A stretch of DNA of 64,000 bases from Artemisia argyi. Lineage: Eukaryota > Streptophyta > Magnoliopsida > Asterales > Asteraceae. Shown piece by piece: positions 44,401 to 56,605 of the stretch. The position numbers and the translations under genes are program-made. The stretch lies in assembly GCA_030686995.1 (NCBI GenBank), contig CM060687.1, positions 166,812,770 to 166,876,769 of the forward strand. The letters are read 5' to 3'. The notes below the pieces were generated by a model. That model searched no databases, had not been told where the DNA came from, and worked only from the letters and a program-made list of their open reading frames with translations. The first letter of the stretch is position 1, and each line of letters begins with the position of its first letter.

Positions 44401-46934
44401 TTCCTTTCAAGTAACATGAAAATTGTTTCGCGTAATAATAGTAAATACTTGGTGTAATGACGGAAAAATCAATTTATAGGGTGGCAATAAAATAGCTTAT
44501 TTTAAAAATTCTGTAAAACAATTTCCCCATATGATAGTAAAATAGCTTGAAGTAAAATTCGTTGAATGGTTTATTGGATACGTGGTGAATCTTATGGTAT
44601 GGTGATAGTCTACTAATCCACTTATTTAAAGAATGTAAATATCTTAGTTCATAACAGGGCAGTGGTTTATGATTATGAAGTGGTCGAGAATATGGTAGTG
44701 ATATTGAGAGCGTGAAAGATGAACGTGTCTTTAAGGCATCTACAGTCAACTGAAGGGGATAGTCTATGTGTGAAAGGATATAGTGCAGAAATTTGGTGCC
44801 AATGATTTGAAGTATTCGAGAATTTATACTAGGTAAAGTTCGCAGGTTCAAATGCTTAATCCCTCTAGGCATGACTAAAATGTATAAAGAATGGAAATTG
44901 TTGTACGGGTGATCTGAGTCAAGTAGGTACCACATCGAATGATGTTTGATTTGCCATGAATGCAAGCTAAATGTCTTATGGTCAGGTGAAACTTCTCGAT
45001 ATCCTTTCATGAAAATGAGGTCTTGTCCCAATGTGACTAAGCTATATCGATATCCGAAAAGAATATAAATTTTGTTGAGTAATTGTACCTTGATCTTTTA
45101 ATCCAACGAGCTTATACTAGCGTGAGGGTCTTATAATATGGAATGAGCGAAAAAGTCGTAATTTGAAGTAGTGGTGTTAAGGCATGGTGTATCAATATTG
45201 GCAATCTCTGGTAGACGGGTTTCTTTCGCATCAAAGGTCAAATAGTAAGTAGGTATAGTGGTTGCTTTCGAGATTCGTTCATGAGTTATGCGTGTTCCTT
45301 CTTGGAGATATGGTTTCTAAAATTAACAACATTTATTTGAGTGAAACATTGTGAAAAATTGATCATAAATGTATTTTGGAGTGACTTTATTTGAAGTTTG
45401 TAATGAATATCGTTATGTAAAAGATGTGACTACGAAATATTTTGTATTTTGATAAAAACAATATTTCATATATATATGTCTTTGTAAAAAGGGAGTTCAA
45501 GTAGATTGTTGTTTAAACAAAAATGAGTTTTATTCCAACCATTGAAAATCAATAATTTGTCGTACTTCGTAAGATTTTCCAGAAATCTTTTTGTTTGTAC
45601 AAAAATTTAATTAGACTTTGACTTGAATTGTTATTATCTCCGAAACACGAAAACAAGGGTAGTCACTTTTATCTTGGTCAACATGACCATTTAATTGTAA
45701 AGACATCTTCGTCTTTATTAATCTTATTGTCTTACTCGCATCTTCCTAAAGTTGTAATTACATGTCAAACCTACTAATGTGACCACATTGGTCGGTGGAG
45801 TGTTGCTAGAGCGACTAATGATGTAATTATCGACTTAGAATGTGGTGTAATCAAACTTGATAATGAAGGGAGAGTTGTGATGAGTTCTATTTTGATGGTA
45901 TAATACCGTTCAAAGCATCTTGTTGGTTTATTGTGTTATGGAGGTATGAGTCGATCATATCTAAGATAATATAGAGTCCTTGTGATAGATGTCACCCTTG
46001 GGCGATTTGTTGCAATTCTTATTGTGTTTGTGAGGCTTGTGGTATTATTCATAGTGTATCCAAACACTCGTGGGCAATCTCAAATAATTAGAGATCATCG
46101 TCTAACAATGAAGAGTAGTAGGTTGTCAAGCAGTAGAGGCTCTCAAACTCTCACCAAACTTAAACCTATAAGGTGGTGTAACATGTGGTAGATGGTAATG
46201 GTATGTCAAATAGTGGTTGCTTCTTAAGCGGCCTGTCATATATGGGTGTAGGGTCTCTGAGATGTGATGGTGTTGGTGGTGCTTTAGATGATGAGAACAA
46301 AGTTGCTGACGATGAGATCCTAGTGGTGAGTTAGGATACGATGGTGATAATAGTGAATTGAATACTACCCTCTTTTGCGCTATCTCGTGACATCTAAGAG
46401 GTAAAACTGAAGTACGCACTATGGGACGACCAATAGTGAAATAAGTAGCTGACGGTGGTGGTAGTACCTGAGTAGTAAGCGCCCTACTAGTGAAGGAAAT
46501 AAAACATACTATCTCCCTTGCAATAAGCATCCTAATAGGTCCATTAAGATTAAGTCTGAATACTCTACCAAACGGCATTCTATGTATGGGCTGAATAATA
46601 GGAAAACCATGTTCCTATAACAAATCAATGGTGCTAATGGTGGTGTAAGTGCAACTGGTGGCACAATGGTAGTGGAAGATGACAAGGCATCTTCAATGTC
46701 GGAATCCGATGAAAGGATGACAGGGTGTGTATCTGAAGACATGTCACTTGTGAACCAGGTAAATATAATTATATATAAATATGGGTATAAATAACTCGCA
46801 CAGTGTGTGCATGAAATGACATGTGTAATGAATATGCACCTATGATGAAATGATGAGATGCTATGATGATGTGGTTATAGCCTAGGGTCCATGATACATC
46901 CTATTTCGCTATAACCTTAGCTCTGATGCCAATC
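41453..46934 (-). mobile_element. Internal region of the degenerate Ty3 Tekay-type element
   Basis: The element is read on the minus strand. A primer-binding site TGGCATCAGAGC lies at 46920-46931, just after the 5' LTR end. A gag-like start (MSSDTHPVILSSDSDIEDA) lies at 46742, with a continuing decayed gag to about 46126. Integrase core remnants (a YHPQTNGQ-ERT signature) lie near 42600-42660. A chromodomain-like end (WEREDQM-LKYPRLF) lies near 41510-41560. Every domain is broken by many stops and frameshifts. The long middle, 43000-46100, has no readable domain; it probably holds decayed gag, protease and reverse transcriptase or internal non-coding DNA. The chromodomain places it among chromoviruses. 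Confidence 0.75.
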
Positions 46935-47782
46935 TGTCACACCCCCAAAATACCTGAATGGCAGCGAAATAGAATACCTGGGTTTGACTGTCATAGCACC
47001 ACAGTTACAGTTATATTGAACAACCTAAAGTGTCGTTTTGAAAATATATCGTTTGATTCATTTAAAATATTCAGAGTTATAAAACATAGGTCCCAAAAGT
47101 CTGGAAAAGTTTAAGGAAATAAGTTTAGTACAATCAAACGATAGTTCATAAGTGCATGAAAATCCAAAATGAGACGTGTCATCCTTGTTACTCAATGATA
47201 TGATTCCATGCATGCCATGAAGAATATGTCTTAATTACCTGAAAATACATTGCGAAAACGGTCAAAAATAATGTTGGTGAATAATCATAAGTTTGTAAGT
47301 TAAATCGTATGTACACTAGCCACAAGTATAAAGTAAACCGACAAAATGTCAAAAATGCTACATTTGCTCTTAAGCTCATGACCCCGAAGCTAGACGTTAC
47401 TTGGCCCCAAATGAGTGTTTACCAGATACTCTAAATATATTAGACATGAAATGCATCCGTTTTCCCCTTGGAGCAACCCAAACACGGATAGAGGATTCAC
47501 CCTCAATAGATCTATTCACTCACTCTCGCTTGTAGATTAATTAACGGTCCATGATAATAAAGGGGACTTGTAATGACGTGGTAATAAGGCAACTTAAGCA
47601 ATGTAAGGAATTTAATACTTTGGCATGTACAAAAAATAAGTGATGCAATGTATTCTCCCACGTGGGATTTGAAATCAAAATATTGAATTAAAACGGGGCT
47701 ATAAAAACTCACCTGAAGTGATGATACTATGACGTGAAATGATAGGGACAACAAGGCGCGAACACTAGCCGCAACCTAAATG
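46935..47782 (-). mobile_element. 5' LTR of the Ty3 Tekay-type element, interrupted
   Basis: This matches 36804-37651 with scattered differences. It is cut at 47782, after GCAACCTAAATG, by the Copia insertion; the rest of this LTR should lie beyond the right end of the window. Confidence 0.85.
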
Positions 47783-48127
47783 TGTTAGGTCACCATTTTG
47801 TAAACACAAGTATGATTTAGAGAGAAATAAGATGAGAAAAGAGATTGGTTGATTATGAGACAATATGAAAAGTGAAAGTGCAAGAGTTTCCTTAAGATAA
47901 TCAAATAACCAACAAACATAATGTTTACATGAGCTTTCTATTTATAAGGGAGGAGTTAGGGCAACACTCCCTTCCTCCCTTATCTTCTCTAATTCGTGGG
48001 CTTTAAGGCCCATAGGGCTTTAACACATAAGCCATAAACATAAAACATAGTGAAATAAATACTAAAGCAACCTATTACAAAATGTAATGACCGAGACTTG
48101 ACTAAATACAAAAGTATGATCCCAACA
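47783..48127 (-). mobile_element. 3' LTR of the Copia SIRE/Maximus-type element, 345 bp
   Basis: On the minus strand it starts TGTTGGGATCATAC (48127) and ends GGTGACCTAACA (47783), so TG...CA ends are intact. It directly follows the polypurine tract. The likely 5-bp target duplication on this side is AAATG (47778-47782); its partner lies outside the window. Confidence 0.85.
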
Positions 48128-48140
48128 ATCTCCCCCTAAG
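48128..48140 (-). other. Polypurine tract of the Copia element
   Basis: On the minus strand CTTAGGGGGAGAT precedes the LTR start. This is the plus-strand primer site for reverse transcription. The AGGGGGAG core also occurs at 49599-49606, 50027-50034, 50157-50164, 56241-56248 and 56421-56428 on the same strand. Confidence 0.8.
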
Positions 48141-50408
48141 GGTCGGTCATCACGGTTGCTTGACGTCTTCATCTTTGTCGTTGACTTGTGACATGTAAAA
48201 CTCTAGACGTTTTCAAAATGGTTGAATGATAATGAATATACTTTGCTCTGAGTCTTTGTTCTTTGGTGATGATGTAGTGATTGTGTTATGAAGTAGTCTG
48301 CCATTCGTCACTCCTGCGTCTGTGGTGGTTGTCCGCCATTCCAACATACTCATACATCTTTGGACTTAGACTTTCACGTACAAGAAGTTCCTTTGCATAC
48401 ACTAAGATCTTTAGTCTTTATACTTTGTAGATTCTTCTTATTGATGTAGAATCTTTCTTTGAACTTTGTGTTGTTGAGATCTTTGGGGGAGCTATCATTT
48501 GCTTCAAGATGTATGTATGAGCATGTTGGAATCTACCATCATGGAAGTGAGGTACCTGCGAGTAAACAGTTAGCAATAAAACAACCGGTACTTACAGATA
48601 AGGAATTAGAGCTCATCAACAGCATATTGTGAAGACTCCTTCTAATCCTTATCCAGGCCGTTCCCATATCAGATACTCCCGAAGGAGCTTACGAGACCTA
48701 CTAAGTAGCTCAATGACTGGGTGAGTCGCTGGGGATCACTCCACGACTGTAGACCGCTATGGAACCACTGCAAACACTAAGCGTAACCCTTGTGGGGTTA
48801 CCGAAGTGACCTGCTGTCAGGGCTGTTAGATGTTGACCCTGGCAGGATTTCCGTTCAATCATTGAGAAATACATAAGTAATCCTCTCATAAACGTTCTCG
48901 GCAGATTGCTAAGATCTGCGAAGGACTCGATAATTTATAGCTGGTGTCCATTGATGTAGAACACCAGTTGTAGAAATACTAAGTGTTCCTAAGAGATCTT
49001 TGATGTATCTCGAGGCTCTAGACTCTATAAGTGCACACTTAGGTTTCCTATGCGGAGACTAGGGAGGGGTCTCCTTCTTCAATATCAACCGTCTCTAAGA
49101 GATAGGTCGATAGATTACACAGGTTCCCCGTGAGAATGAAACAAGCTCTTTTAAGAGAACTTGAGTGGTTAAGAAGGTTTAGTGCATTGCGTCACTGGGT
49201 CCATGACGACTTAATCTTCAATACCGGTGTTGTCTTTTGCAACTGCCAGTAGCATACGTATTGAACCCGGTGTCTGCCCTAAGGTTGAATTATATGGAGG
49301 GCTATTTCTTTTCACCCTTTTCTTTACATTTCTTTTTCATTCTTCAACTCCTTCTTTCCCTTTCATTCTTTTCTCCTTTTTTCGTATCATACCTAAGGAC
49401 TTCTAATTCTAACTATGGGAGATGTCCTTGGGTAGATCCCTCCGGCTCTGGCGGATCATAGGACGGATATTCCTATCTTAATCACCTTATAACTCCGACA
49501 GTAGCCAAGAAACCTTTGATTGAAAATCTCTCAAAGTGTTTGTGATAATCAAATATTTTGGTTAACACTTTGAGAGTTTTGTGTACACTTTTGAAGGGCT
49601 CCCCCTGCACATGTGCTCATAAGTGTTTAATAAATTTGCACATGCGGGAGGAGCAAGTACTTTTGAATTGATCCACTTTCAGTGAACAAGACCGATTCGA
49701 GACACGCTTACATCACTAGTTAAACTAGCTTGAAGTTATTACCCGGCCTGGTCAAGTCCACAGAAAGTTTCTCGAGACGGTACATTTCTACTAAGACTAA
49801 TCCTTTTCGAGACACGCTTACGTGGTTAGTTAAAGAGGTACATTGTCAGCTTTTAGGTGACAACTAGCTCTAGTAACTAACTTGATGTTATTACCCGTCG
49901 AGGATAAGTCTTTTCGATTTAACTAACTTAAATTGTCTCGTCAATTCCTGGGTGAATCTAAGTCTAGCTCGCACAAGATACAACTTTCAGCTTTTACTTC
50001 ATATATTTTAATCACTTTTTCATTTTCTCCCCCTCAAAAATAGCATATGAGATGTTGTTTTTGTTAAACTTTTGATTAAAATATGCTTTTTGAGTCTTAT
50101 GGGGAGATTCACCAAGAATTTTTGATTTTGAACAAAGTATTTAGTTTTGACAAGTGCTCCCCCTCAACAAGTGATTAGGTCTTATTGAGGTGAAATACTT
50201 GTCCTTTTGAGCAGAATTATGAAAATCATAAATGTTTGATTAATTCTACTCAAAAGTAAGAAGCCTTCGCTCCTTATATATAAGGATTGAGGCACTGAAG
50301 CGTACCTCAGGGTCCTTTAATTACAAGCACGGGTTGTACACTGTTATGTGTGCACAAACCATTATGAAGTAAATTATTGACAAATCAAATCAAATTCTTA
50401 CAATTTTA
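48141..50408 (-). mobile_element. Non-coding 3' region of the Copia element
   Basis: About 2.3 kb lie between the long extra ORF and the polypurine tract. There is no coding potential. A degenerate duplicated block with GAGACACGCTTAC (around 49697 and 49810) and TTATTACCCG (49737 and 49889) is visible, along with three spare AGGGGGAG tracts. Its composition differs from the AT-rich host DNA. Confidence 0.65.
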
Positions 50409-53400
50409 CTACCAATCAGGTCTCTGAAATGTCAACACCGAAAATTTTGTTCTTCCTCCAACATAGCTTTCCAATCTCCTGAACTGATCCTTGCGCTTTA
50501 ACCGGTTCTCGATCCTTGTAATGAATCTGCGTGCATCCCTGGTCTCATCGGTGTTCCATCTTTTGGATTTCCCTAGAGCAATGTCGTTGATTCTGCTTTT
50601 GATTCCGTCTCTGACGAACTTCAAAGTTTCATCACAGAACTTATGTAATTCTTTGTAGCCCATAAAGCAGTTTCGACCGTTGACACTGCGGTAAGTGAAC
50701 CCGAATGGTTGCCTGATCAAGGTGTATTGAGGTAGATGTTGAAGGTCGGGGATGTCGAACATGTTAGGCTTGATGAGATTCAGCTTCTTCTGATAACTTT
50801 CTACTCCCAATTGAAGATCTTCAACTCTTTCTCTAATGACAATCTGCCTGATGAAGATTAGAAGAGCTTGGATAAAGGCAAGCTGCATCTCTTTAGGCAA
50901 GCCACAGAGTTTTCCTTGAACTTTGAGCAGGTACATGTCTTCGATGTCATTGAGAAGTAGTCATGGAAAGTCAGACTCGGAAATATCGTACTCCTTTTCA
51001 TCAAGTCTTTTCAATGTGATTTTGCTGAGGAAGGGGTACCCAAAGTGAGTGACAGTCGAGATGAATTGAATGGAGACTATCTTCAGATCACTTGCTACAT
51101 CGCCCATCGTCTGATTAAGTCTGCTGCTTCGATAATACTGTGCCCGGTTGTCTGGCCAATGATGTATGCCGTAGAGTGCGTTCCGGTCATATTCAACAAT
51201 TTTATCAACGAATAATGCTGAAGCTTCTTCTTCGATTGCATTGTTGAGATATCGAGCTGCAGGGAGAAAGGCGAGTGATGTAACGTACTTCTTCTCAATC
51301 TTGCTGCCAAGAGTCAGATATTCCAAGTCTGTGTTGAAGAAGAACTTGTATGGGATCTTCGGTTCATTAGGCTTCCCAATCATCGGTAGTGGTTTGGACC
51401 AGTCAGTGATGTAGGGTGCGGTTTTCCTTGTGACCGGATCGATATAAGATTCAGGATTGATCCAGTCAATATTGCTTGACATAGCTCGAGCAATATTTTC
51501 CAGATGATACTCAAGTTCGATTAAGTTAGCAGACCGGTCTTTCAGAAGATTGAAAGCATCATTCTTGATTCTTCACAGCTCTTTCTTATTCATCTTTTTC
51601 ATCTTAAACTTTTGCTGAATCAGTTGAGCGTATTCCACCGTTCGACCATCTTGAGGTTCATGATTGTTTTCAAGAGGTGGTTGCGAATTAATCATTTTCT
51701 CAAACCAGGAGTATTCGGCACTATCGTCATGGTCTAGCCATTTAAGGACGATTTTCAGTTTCTTTGGTTCTGTGCCTTTTGGTGAGGTGTCTGGTTTGGA
51801 TTGATGGTGCTTTCCTTTCCTATCTTTCTTCTTCTTCTTAAGGGACGGTTCTGGAACTTCATCTGGTTGAGGAATCTCGTCACCACCGGTGTATTCAAAG
51901 TGGTCGTGTGCCTTGGGAGCAGAACTTGATGCCTTCGGTTGTTGTGTGGAAGTTGTTGTTGTTGAAGGGATAACCGGTGTTTTAGATTGAGATGCGGGTC
52001 CTTCGGCTTGTTTCTGTTTCTTTGCCTGAGAATTCGGATCCCTGTCTTCATCGTCTCTTTGACGTTTCAGTTTATCGGCCTCTGTGCTGCAAGTCTCTTT
52101 GTTCATCTTGTCTATTAATGCTTCCAGGACTTTGGCTTCTTCAGGAGTCAAGGTGAACTTGTTTGCCAGCTTTTCTAAGAGTTGAGCTTCCAATTCATCC
52201 AGAGATAGCCCTGGTAGTGGAACAGTAGACTTGTCAGCTCGAAGAGTGAATGTGGTTGATCGGATCACTTTCTTGACTGCTTGCTCTGCGAACTTGGTGA
52301 GTTCGTCTCTCATGGGTGCCAGCAGATCTTTCAACTCAGCAACTAAGTGTTGTGCCATGTATTCTTGTGTTTGAGCTGCTAATGTGGCTTCCAAGTTCTC
52401 CTGTACGTCTTTAGCTAAGAAAGTATCAACTTTGTCTTGCAGCTCTTGGACGTTCGAGTTCAGCTTCGTCAATTCAGCAACTTGGGTTGCAAGTGTTGCA
52501 ACCTGATCTTCCAGTCTGCTTCTCTTCTTTTCATGTACTCTCTTGAAAGCTGACTTGAGTAACTTTGATGCAGCAGAGGCTTTGGTGCTCGGTTTCTTGA
52601 TTGATTTGTCATGTGTCGATTCGGATGCAGGAGGTGATGACTGTGAAGATTCAATGATGGTGGTAGAGTCTTTGTCATCTCCTTTCTGTGGTTCGGGTTG
52701 TTCAACTTTCTTATCTTTGGCTGCTTCTTCTTTCAACCTTTGTTCTTCAGCAAGTTTCTCAGCTTCGGCCTTAAGCCGTAGTTCTTCAGCAAGCCTGGCT
52801 TCTTCTTCCTTCTTTAACTTTTCTTCAGCCAGCTTGGCTGCCTCTTCAGCTTTCCTGCTTTCTTCCATTCTGATAGTTTCTTCTAGTTTGGCTTGGGCAA
52901 TCTCTTCAAGCCTGGCCTCTTCAGCTTCCTGTTTTCTTTTAAGTTCATCTTCCTGAGCCCTTTCTCTGAGCTCCATTTCTTCCAAAGTCATTAGCATTGG
53001 AGCATCAGTATCCATGGGATCTTCCTCTTCTTCCTCTCCCATGGCTGTAGTCATTTCAATGTCGGTGGGAGATACTGAGGGATTGTCATAAGCAACTAAG
53101 TCTGTGGTGATCCCTGTGGTAGGCTCAGGAATGCTGCTTGATCCGCCAGCGTCGGTAGTTTGAGAGACTACGGGAGGTGGAGGAGGTAGATCAGCATTGA
53201 ATGCATCAATTCGGCTGTGGAGGAGACCCAGATTGAAGGCCCTTTCATTTTCTTCTTCAGCTGAAAGGCCTACAGACTCTTGTTCAGCAGTCACTGGTTC
53301 CTTCATCTTTTCTCTCCTAATCCTTTCTTCTTCCAAAATTGTTTGATCTTCAGTGAATGGTCTTTGATTGAGATATGCTGGGTATTTAGCATTGTCAGCA

Positions 53401-54647
53401 AATTCATCAATATCCTTATCCCAATCTTCGAACATCAAATCCTTGTCATCGATGTCTTCAAGGTTGACATTCTCAGTGATATTGGCATAGGCTGCCTTGT
53501 AAACTGGACCTTCGTCGGATTCGGTTTGTTCAGAGTCAGATGGTTTAGGAGAAGATTGTGAGGGAAACCACCCAGGTTCAGGAATGGTTGCAGGCTTCTT
53601 GGTGGGAGTCCTTCTCTTGAGAGTACCCTTCTTCTTCTTAGACTGAGTAGAACTGCCGGAGCTTCCAGTCTTACTACCTTTCTTACCCTTCTTTTGCATG
53701 AACGAAGGTAGAACAACTTCGTCCAGGAAACCAACTTTTTCTGCTTCAAGAGCTTGTTCGTAATACTTGTAATTCTTGCAAGCCTTAACTTTGGCAGTCA
53801 AGAGACAATCGGGAAGTTTCTTTCCCTGCTTGCGTGTGCTGGTTTCCATTCTCTTGATGACCCTGAGAGTGTCTTCATTTCTGAACGTGTTCTTATCAGT
53901 GTCGTCAAGTCTCTGTGGGATATCATCATACTCACGAAGGAAGCTTTCGATGAGTAGTTTTGTGAAGCGGACAAATGGAATGTTGGTTGTCTTGTGTTGA
54001 ATGTGCCACACAAGGTCTTCCCAAATGATACTGGCATAATCAGCTTTCTTTACATTAGCCACTGCCCAGAAGAGTTTGAGGTGTTGGAGCTTTGGGTGTT
54101 CGTGGCCAGTGTCTCTGCCAGACAAGGACTTGGCAATCAGAATGTATAAGGTTCTCCATGGTTGTGGAAGATACCTAATGTTGACCCTAGAATGTCTTGT
54201 AATGACTTCTACTGATTCGTCATACCCAATATCCCTTAACCACATAATCAGATCTTCTTCGGTGGGAACTTCATCATATACTTCATTAGGGCCGAGGTCT
54301 GGTAACCCGAGAACATTCCTGAGCATATCAATGTCTACAGCGACTTGACGGTTATGAAGCATACAGGTGAAGGAAGCCTCCCCAAGATCTAGCTGAAGTG
54401 TATGCCAAAACTGGTGGATGTAGAAGCAGGAAACTGAGGCAGACTTGGTGAACAACAACTTGTTGGGGTGATATAGAAGAGCATCCACTGCAACAATACA
54501 TGAGGACTCGTTGCAAGTCATTTTGTTGAAGTTGATACGAAGGTTGTTCTTTCCGATCTTCCTGGTGTAATCTTCTGGGAATGTCTCTTCCCATGAAAGC
54601 TTAGGTTCGGGTTCAGGTCCGTATGGAACGTCATTGAGTTCTGCCAT
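50409..54647 (-). pseudogene. SIRE/Maximus-type extra ORF downstream of pol (1413 codons, two in-frame TGA)
   Basis: One reading frame runs from the ATG at 54647 to the stop at 50409-50411, broken by TGA at 51573-51575 and 50961-50963. The first 1024 codons start MAELNDVPYGPEPEPKLSW. They contain a globular N-terminal half, a Ser/Thr/Lys-rich linker (about 325-380), an acidic and proline-rich part, and a long charged coiled coil (about 560-665, runs of E, A, K and R). The tail is basic. The last 358 codons (MSSNIDWINPESY onward) match a protein type I recall as widespread in Asteraceae retroelements. Position after pol on the coding strand is where SIRE-type elements carry the ORF often called envelope-like. 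I see no signal peptide or clear membrane helix, so envelope function is not supported. Confidence 0.75.
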
Positions 54648-54917
54648 CTGAATTGATCACAAACAAATACAAACATGGCAATTGTTGACTGAGTTAGCAA
54701 AGACATTCAATTATGATGTACACTTATAGACTTGCATGTTATACATTGATCAGTGGAGGTTTGTGTGTGTGAAAACTTTTGATATATGACAAACTTGAGT
54801 TATTTTACATGGTAGAAGCTTATAACAATTCAGTTACAACATAAGTTTATCATTACAAGAAGTTACTCTTTGGAAATTTCTCAACACTTAGAAAAATTTA
54901 GATTTTGACAAGTTTAC

Positions 54918-55439
54918 GCGTACGTGGGTAATGTTACGCGTAGCCTGACTTAAGCGTAAGAGTAGAAATTATGCGTAAGAGCAAAAGCTACGCGTAAGTT
55001 TGTATTTTACGCGTAAGGTGAATCTTATGCGTAAGGTCAATTTTATGCGTAAGATAAATCTTAGGCGTAGGAATTGATATTATGCGTAGGATTACCCTTA
55101 AGCGTAAGATGTAACTTATGCGTAGGTAATGACTTATGCGTAAGTTCCAGACTTATGCGTAAGGTCAGAACTTATGCGTAAGAATTACATTTATGCGTAA
55201 ACTATGTCTTATCCAAGACAAAGTTTGTCCACGTGTCGAATCTTACGCGTAAGATTCAATCTTACGCGTAGGATGAACAAGTTGTGCGTAAATTTGCCTT
55301 TTTCCAGAAAAATCACCTTTCGTAACAAGATTGGTTTGATTCCTGAAAGTGTAACACACAACCACTGATCAATAATCATTGTAACACACTTAAATACTCA
55401 TTTTTATGCGTAATCATGCTTTAATGTGAGTTATGCGTA
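54918..55439. repeat. Phased array of palindromic CTTATGCGTAAG-type motifs
   Basis: Sixteen GCGTA cores occur in a row from 54918 to 55199, spaced 20, 16, 19, 19, 19, 18, 18, 18, 19, 18, 18, 18, 19, 19 and 19 bases. Three more lie at 55247, 55266 and 55286, and two at 55408 and 55435. The best consensus is the 12-base palindrome CTTA(T/C)GCGTAAG with variable linkers of 6-7 bases. The spacing is not a multiple of three, so it is not a protein repeat. It lies in the non-coding gap between pol and the extra ORF of the Copia element. Role unknown. Confidence 0.9.
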
Positions 55440-56605
55440 AACCCGTATAAACACTCAATCACAAACACAATCAAACATGAAACTGGGTATGTTTTAGCAT
55501 GGGGCAAGTGTATGTAATATCCTAAGGATCATATGGACCAATTTATAACAAGATTTAACCACAAAATCGGATGATCATAACTGCTAGTGTCATTCGAACC
55601 CTAAACCTTTGATTTATGAACTTTACACGATTAAGATGCAATTAAACCATAATAACATGACCTAAGACATATAACAACATAATCCCCATCACCAATTAAC
55701 ATCACAACACAAAAAATCAAGAACCCCTAAATATTCGTATGAACCCTAACTACACATCAATCGATTTGGTGTTACTGGAAACAATTGGAGGTTAGAATCA
55801 TGTTGAACATCATCTAAGAATCATTTTCCATCAATCAATCTAACCTCAAACACATAAAAATCTGGGTTCATGATTTACGCATAACCTTAAGGAAAAATTA
55901 ATCGATTGTGACTAATTGAGCCGTTGGATTATGTTAAGATTAAAAACCCTTGTTAGAAATAATGATCAAAACATGTTTCAACTTACAGATTAAACGATTG
56001 ATGCTTGGATCAGTAGAATGATTGTTAGCCGTTTGATCGATTAGGTGAAAGTGATAAATGAGTTTGCAGGTGCAGTAAATGTGTGGGTCAAATGGTTTTG
56101 ACCAATAGTAACTCATGTTTCACATTTTGACACAATTGGTCCCTTAACCTAATAAAACATTTACTCCTAATGCCTAATCACATTATCACATATAACTTTC
56201 GTTAATTAACACCAAGACATGATAAGAACAACTTGTGGTACTCCCCCTCGACCTTAGACCGTAGTAAAAATATTACTTAAACATTTATCATCTTGGTCAA
56301 GGAGAGTAACCCGAAACACTTTATGAATCAACACTTTTAGATAAAAACGTATTAGTTTTTGGTAAAATGCAAGTATAAAAGTTTAATATATTTTTGAGAA
56401 ATTTGAAAACATAACTTTTCCTCCCCCTCAACACTTGTTTTAAAATGATTTGTTTAAAAAATAGTGTTGAAAGAGGTGGTTTATACTTGCATTTTTTTTT
56501 TAAATGTAAAACCAAAAAAAATCTTTTTGTGTTTTTGATTGTTTTTCTATTTTTGTATTTTGTTTTTGAAAAAATATATACAAAGATAGTTTTGATGTTT
56601 GACGA
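55440..56605 (-). mobile_element. Non-coding spacer between pol and the extra ORF
   Basis: AT-rich, with no open frame of note. It holds two spare AGGGGGAG tracts (56241-56248 and 56421-56428, minus strand) and one TTTACGCATAA outlier of the array near 55874. 54648-54917, before the array, is equally empty and would be the leader of the extra ORF. Confidence 0.5.

Noticed and set aside
44474..45031. 185-aa minus-strand frame in the Ty3 internal region
   Set aside because: No recognisable domain and no conserved neighbours. It lies in heavily decayed retroelement DNA, so it is probably chance.
52543..52956. Plus-strand Ser-rich 137-aa frame opposite the Copia extra ORF
   Set aside because: It is the antisense reading of the Lys/Glu coiled coil; the Ser/Leu-rich composition is a by-product.
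54918..55439. CRISPR-like array
   Set aside because: The repeats are about 12 bases with 6-7-base linkers, the DNA is plant nuclear, and the array is inside a retrotransposon. No feature of a CRISPR locus fits.
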